Shown here: piece after piece, positions 60,932-64,000 of the stretch | How the letters are laid out: each line of letters opens with the position of its first letter | How positions within the stretch are numbered: the stretch's first letter is position 1 | Assembly (NCBI RefSeq): GCF_001184025.1 | Contig: NZ_BBYG01000015.1 | Location: 1-64,000 of the forward strand | DNA: 64,000 bases | Source: Streptomyces maremycinicus | Lineage (GTDB): Bacteria; Actinomycetota; Actinomycetes; Streptomycetales; Streptomycetaceae | Direction: 5' to 3' | Position numbers and translations under genes: made by a program | Notes under the pieces: model-generated | Seen by the model: only the letters and a program-made list of their open reading frames with translations | Databases searched by the model: none | What the model was told of the DNA's origin: nothing

Positions 60932-61438
60932 CTACCGGCGTCGCCAGGGCAGCGTGGCGGAGTCGGCCTCGGTGCTCTCGGCCCGGACCAGGGCCTCACG
61001 GATGGCCTCCCCGATGTCCGCGAGCTGGCGCACCTGTTCGGGAGTGAGGGCGTCGAACACCGCGCGGCGAACGGCCTCCACGTGCCCCGGGGCGACCTCC
61101 TCCAGCAGGGTCCTGCCCTGGTCGGTGAGGAAGGCGAGCTGGCCCCGGCCGTCGGCGGGGTCCTCCCTGCGGTCCACGAGACCGGCCTCCCGCAGCCGGT
61201 TCACCGCGTGGGTGAGCCGGCTGCGGGTGATCTTCAGACGCTGCGCGAGCTCGGACATCCCGAGGGTGCCCTCCGGGGCCGCGGAGAGATACGCCAGCAG
61301 GCTGTAGTCGGCGTGTGTCATCCCCGCGTCCCGTCGCAACTGCCGGTTGAGGTGGTCGGCGAGCAGGGTGGAGAAGTCGATGTAGGCCAGCCAGGCTCGT
61401 CGTTCGTCGGCGTTGAGCCAGCGGGGCGTCGTGGACAT
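60932..61438 (-). CDS. MarR family transcriptional regulator
   Basis: 168 residues. Winged helix (MSELAQRLKITRSRLTHAVNRLREAGLVDRR) and wing DPADGRGQLAFLTDQG, plus a long C-terminal helix. ATG 61438 has AGGG seven bases upstream; GTG 61444 lacks room for a site. Upstream of gnd on the same strand but 227 bp away, so it is not clearly linked. Confidence 0.9.
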   Translation of the reverse strand: MSTTPRWLNADERRAWLAYIDFSTLLADHLNRQLRRDAGMTHADYSLLAYLSAAPEGTLGMSELAQRLKITRSRLTHAVNRLREAGLVDRREDPADGRGQLAFLTDQGRTLLEEVAPGHVEAVRRAVFDALTPEQVRQLADIGEAIREALVRAESTEADSATLPWRRR

Positions 61439-61602
61439 GGGCACACCCTACGGGGTGCGCCATGGCGCCCCGGCAAGCCGGAACGGCCGGACCAGCGGAA
61501 ACGGCCGACCCGGCCGCACCGGCCGCCTCCCCCGCCGGTGCTGGAGACCGGTGCTGAAGACCGGCGGAGGCGGTCGGCGGAGGCGGTCGGCGGCGATTCC
61601 GG

Positions 61603-63306
61603 TCAAGTGGTGGCGCAGGCACCGCCGTTGAGCGTGAACGCGGTCGGCGCGGAGTTCGTCGCGCCCTTGCTGCCGATGAAGCCGACGGTGACCGACCCGC
61701 CGGCCGGGACGGTGGAGGTGTACGAGGCGGGGGTGACGCTCACCGAGCCGCCGCTCTGGGTGGCGGTCCCGCCCCACATGGTGGTGACGGTCTGCCCGTC
61801 GGCGAAGGCGAAGGCGAGCTTCCAGCCGCTGATCGCGGTGGTACCGGTGTTGCGCAGGGTGATGTCGCCCTGGAAGCCACCGGGCCACTCCCCCACGACG
61901 CGGTAGCCGACGGAGCAGGCCACGGCGGGCGCGCTGCCGGTGGTGACGCTCACCGCGGCGGAGCGCGCCGAACGGTTCCCGGCGGCGTCGCGGGCGTAGA
62001 CGGCGAAGGAGTACGCGGTGTTCGCGGTCAGGCCGGTCACCGTGGCCGAGTTGGTGGTCGAAGCGGCCGCGGCGGTCTCGGTGGAGCCGCTGATCCGTAC
62101 GACGTCGTAACCGGTGACACCGACGTCGTCCGTGGCGGCGGTCCACGTGAGCGTCGCCGAGGTGGCCGTCACACCGGAGGCGGTCGGGGTGCCCGGGGCG
62201 GTCGGGGCCTGGGTGTCGCCCGGGGTGCCGCCACCGAAGACCGTGGCCTCCTCGGCGGTCTGCGCGATGCCGTTCACGCCGTTGAAGATGCGCTGTCCCC
62301 AGGAAGTGAGCTGCGCGGTATCGAAGTTGAGCACCAGGTCGAGGATCGGGTCGGTGTTCCCGCTCCAGGACCAGGCGAGGTAGCCCAGGTCGAGCTGCTC
62401 GGCGGCGGCCATCATGGTGTCCTCGTCGGGGTCGCCCCACTGGTCGGCGGGACCGCCGAACTCGCCTATGAGGATCGGGAGTCCGGCGTCGACGAAGGCG
62501 TTCAGATAGTCGGTGATCTCCGCCGCCGTGTCGAACACGCTGTACATGTGGATCGAGAAGATCAGGTTGCCCGTGGTGTCGGCGGCGTACACGGACCGGG
62601 CGTTGGCACGCATGACGCCCTGCCAGTCCTGGCCCCAGTTGGGCGCGTCCACCATGATCGTGTGCTGGAGGCCGGCGCCGCGCAGCTTCTTGATCGCGGC
62701 GATGGTCGGATCGGTCCAGCCCGCCGGGTCGGTGTTGCCCCAGGGCTCGTTGCCGATGTTGACGACGATGTAGTCCTCCTGGCCGGCCAGTACGCTCTTC
62801 AGGCCGATCCAGTAGTCGGCCGCCTGGTCGAGCGTGCCGGCGGCGGTGTCCTCGCCGTACCCGGTGGTGTCGTGCACCTCCAGCACGCAGATGAGCCGGT
62901 TGGCCTTGCACTGCGCGACGACCGTCGTCACGTCCGACGCGCTGTTCGCGCTCCACCGGTGGCCGTCGGCGAGGACGACGCGCACCGCGTTGGCCCCCAT
63001 CGCCTTGATGTCGGCGAGGGACTGCTGCGTCCGGCCCGGATACCAGGTGTGGGCGTGGTTCACGCCGCGCATGACGAAGTCGTTCCCGTTGCTCTCGACC
63101 AGCCGGCCGTCGCTGATGTGCAGGCCGGTGGCGAGCGCGTCGGGCGCGCGGGTCTGGGCCTGGGCGGCGACCGGGCAGAGGGCGCCGACGAGGACCAGGC
63201 CGAGGAGGGCCGCGAGTTCGGCCAGCAGCATGCCCAGGGGGTGTTTCGTGCTGCGCTTCGCGCGCGCTGTCGTGCTCGTCGTGCTCCTTGTTGTTGTGGT
63301 TCTCAC
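61603..63306 (-). CDS. Secreted endo-beta-1,4-mannanase (GH5) with FN3 and CBM2
   Basis: 567 residues. Long basic signal region (about 1-52, two hydrophobic stretches, ALCPVAAQAQ), GH5 catalytic domain about 60-350 (GVNHAHTWYPGRTQQSLADIK; acid/base Glu in NIGNEPWGNT; nucleophile Glu in LIGEFGGPAD), FN3 linker (about 370-460) and C-terminal CBM2 (about 470-567, CSVGYRVVGEWPGGFQGDI). Closely resembles Streptomyces mannanases: it cuts mannan outside the cell and binds cellulose or mannan. GTG 63306 has CTGGAG eight bases upstream. A perfect CebR-type box lies 129 bp upstream. Confidence 0.94.
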   Translation of the reverse strand: MRTTTTRSTTSTTARAKRSTKHPLGMLLAELAALLGLVLVGALCPVAAQAQTRAPDALATGLHISDGRLVESNGNDFVMRGVNHAHTWYPGRTQQSLADIKAMGANAVRVVLADGHRWSANSASDVTTVVAQCKANRLICVLEVHDTTGYGEDTAAGTLDQAADYWIGLKSVLAGQEDYIVVNIGNEPWGNTDPAGWTDPTIAAIKKLRGAGLQHTIMVDAPNWGQDWQGVMRANARSVYAADTTGNLIFSIHMYSVFDTAAEITDYLNAFVDAGLPILIGEFGGPADQWGDPDEDTMMAAAEQLDLGYLAWSWSGNTDPILDLVLNFDTAQLTSWGQRIFNGVNGIAQTAEEATVFGGGTPGDTQAPTAPGTPTASGVTATSATLTWTAATDDVGVTGYDVVRISGSTETAAAASTTNSATVTGLTANTAYSFAVYARDAAGNRSARSAAVSVTTGSAPAVACSVGYRVVGEWPGGFQGDITLRNTGTTAISGWKLAFAFADGQTVTTMWGGTATQSGGSVSVTPASYTSTVPAGGSVTVGFIGSKGATNSAPTAFTLNGGACATT

Positions 63307-63434
63307 TGCGACTCCAGGAGTGAGGCCCAAGAACTCAGGCGACAGAGGGGTGGGGGCGTGCGGAGGACAGGTGGGGCGGAGTGCGGAGGACATGAGCGGT
63401 GGCATGTGGGGGCCACATAGGGGCTGACGACATG

Positions 63435-63448
63435 TGGGAGCGCTCCCA
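63435..63448. promoter_or_regulatory. CebR-type box TGGGAGCGCTCCCA
   Basis: Perfect 14-bp palindrome identical to the CebR operator that controls cellulose/cellobiose genes in Streptomyces. Position before mannanase implies cello-oligosaccharide induction. Confidence 0.85.
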
Positions 63449-63554
63449 TGAAGCCACTACGTCAAGTACACGTCAAGACTTCGCGCAGGGTCTCCGGCTC
63501 CAGGGGTCCACGCGATCGCCGGACTCCCGGCCGGTGCACGGAAATCCCAGGGCG

Positions 63555-64000
63555 TCACGAAGCGGCGCGGCGGCCGCGCGCGGGCTTGCGGCCACGTGCC
63601 GCGCCCTCCGGCTCCAGTTGCTCCTCCACGGCCCGCTGCGCCCGAAGTGTCGCCCCCGCGATCAGGGCGGAGGCGAGCCCCCCGTCACGCTCCTCGCAGG
63701 CCTGGAGCAGCCGCTCCTGGTCGTCGACGCTGTGCGCGAGCCGGCCGGCCCGGGTCAGGCTGAGCCGCCGCAGCATCAGGGTGCGCAGGGCCAGGGAGTC
63801 CAGGATCTGCTTCAGCGTGGGATTGCCGGCGATCTCGGTCATCCGCTCCTGGAGCAGTACGTGGTTCCAGAAGTACCCGTCCACGTCACCGTCGTCGGCG
63901 AGGCCGCGCATCCGCTCGACCCGGGTGCGCAGCTCGGCCAGCTCCTCGTCGTCGGCCCGTTCCACGAGCAGGCCCGCGAGCATCGACAGGAGGTTCTTGC
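63555..64000 (-). CDS. GntR family regulator, FCD domain (N-terminus cut by window edge)
   Basis: About 148 residues seen, all from the C-terminal FCD effector domain (DGYFWNHVLLQERMTEIAGNPTLKQIL with conserved metal/ligand positions). The DNA-binding part lies beyond the window. The C-terminus is Arg/Ala-rich (GRKPARGRRAAS). Transcribed in the same direction as mannanase, upstream of it. Confidence 0.9.
   Translation of the reverse strand, partial: KNLLSMLAGLLVERADDEELAELRTRVERMRGLADDGDVDGYFWNHVLLQERMTEIAGNPTLKQILDSLALRTLMLRRLSLTRAGRLAHSVDDQERLLQACEERDGGLASALIAGATLRAQRAVEEQLEPEGAARGRKPARGRRAAS

Overview
The window is very GC-rich actinobacterial DNA. Third-position GC bias, GTG starts, leaderless-looking promoters, a CebR-type box, sugar ABC transporters without their own ATPase, and the gene content (DhaKLM, ECF42-DGPF, PadR/GntR/MarR regulators, several secreted polysaccharidases) all point to Streptomyces. 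I see no tRNA, rRNA, CRISPR array, integrase or insertion sequence, so it reads as a chromosomal region rather than a mobile island.

Layout. 1-7.9 kb: the N-terminal part of a phosphoketolase, a small Cys-rich protein, an RpiB-like isomerase, a decayed hydratase remnant, a DUF2071 protein, a hemerythrin protein and an ECF42 sigma factor coupled to its DGPF partner. 8-10.3 kb: the dhaKLM dihydroxyacetone kinase operon. 10.3-13.5 kb: a GH75 chitosanase, a fibronectin-III surface protein and a small secreted, membrane-anchored protein. 13.6-18 kb: fadH-padR with a striking operator and 5' leader hairpin, and a secreted protein whose 3' end is repeated. 18-26.8 kb: a PAS-GAF-PP2C phosphatase, a DUF5666-like protein, a PrmC-like methylase, a MarR regulator, a GNAT-MDR pair and a sulfite-oxidase-like/ferredoxin-reductase pair. 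26.8-33.3 kb: CE7 esterase, SnoaL proteins, a serine hydrolase, GntR and PadR regulators. 33.7-38.8 kb: a short Rho paralogue, a DD-carboxypeptidase and two membrane mannosyltransferases, one of them running antisense into the carboxypeptidase gene. 39-43.7 kb: an amino-acid deamidation block (glutaminase, aspartase, asparaginase, GntR regulator). 43.9-47.5 kb: UppP, a CrcB-DUF190-CrcB fluoride module, an SMP-30 protein and an ArsR regulator. 47.7-55.9 kb: a galactan/galactoside system (secreted GH53 galactanase, GH42 beta-galactosidase, divergent ABC transporter and LacI regulator). 56-61.4 kb: VOC protein, MarR, SseB-like protein, long-form GAPDH, 6-phosphogluconate dehydrogenase and another MarR. 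61.6-64 kb: a secreted GH5 mannanase under a perfect CebR-type box and a truncated FCD-type GntR regulator.

How the genes work together. One theme is secreted polysaccharide breakdown (chitosan, galactan, mannan, acetyl esters) with local repressors and recognisable operators. A second is central carbon flux: phosphoketolase, pentose-phosphate isomerase, 6-phosphogluconate dehydrogenase, GAPDH and DHA kinase. The least expected signals are structural. Five tandem-repeat arrays plus one short two-copy duplication lie between genes or across stop codons, including two different 7-bp GGG-phased arrays. There is also a second, short rho with a C-rich leader, a ~0.37-kb antisense coding overlap, and an 11-bp leader hairpin whose 3' arm runs into the Shine-Dalgarno sequence of fadH. 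I found no single unmistakable new multigene system; the candidates are ranked in the findings.
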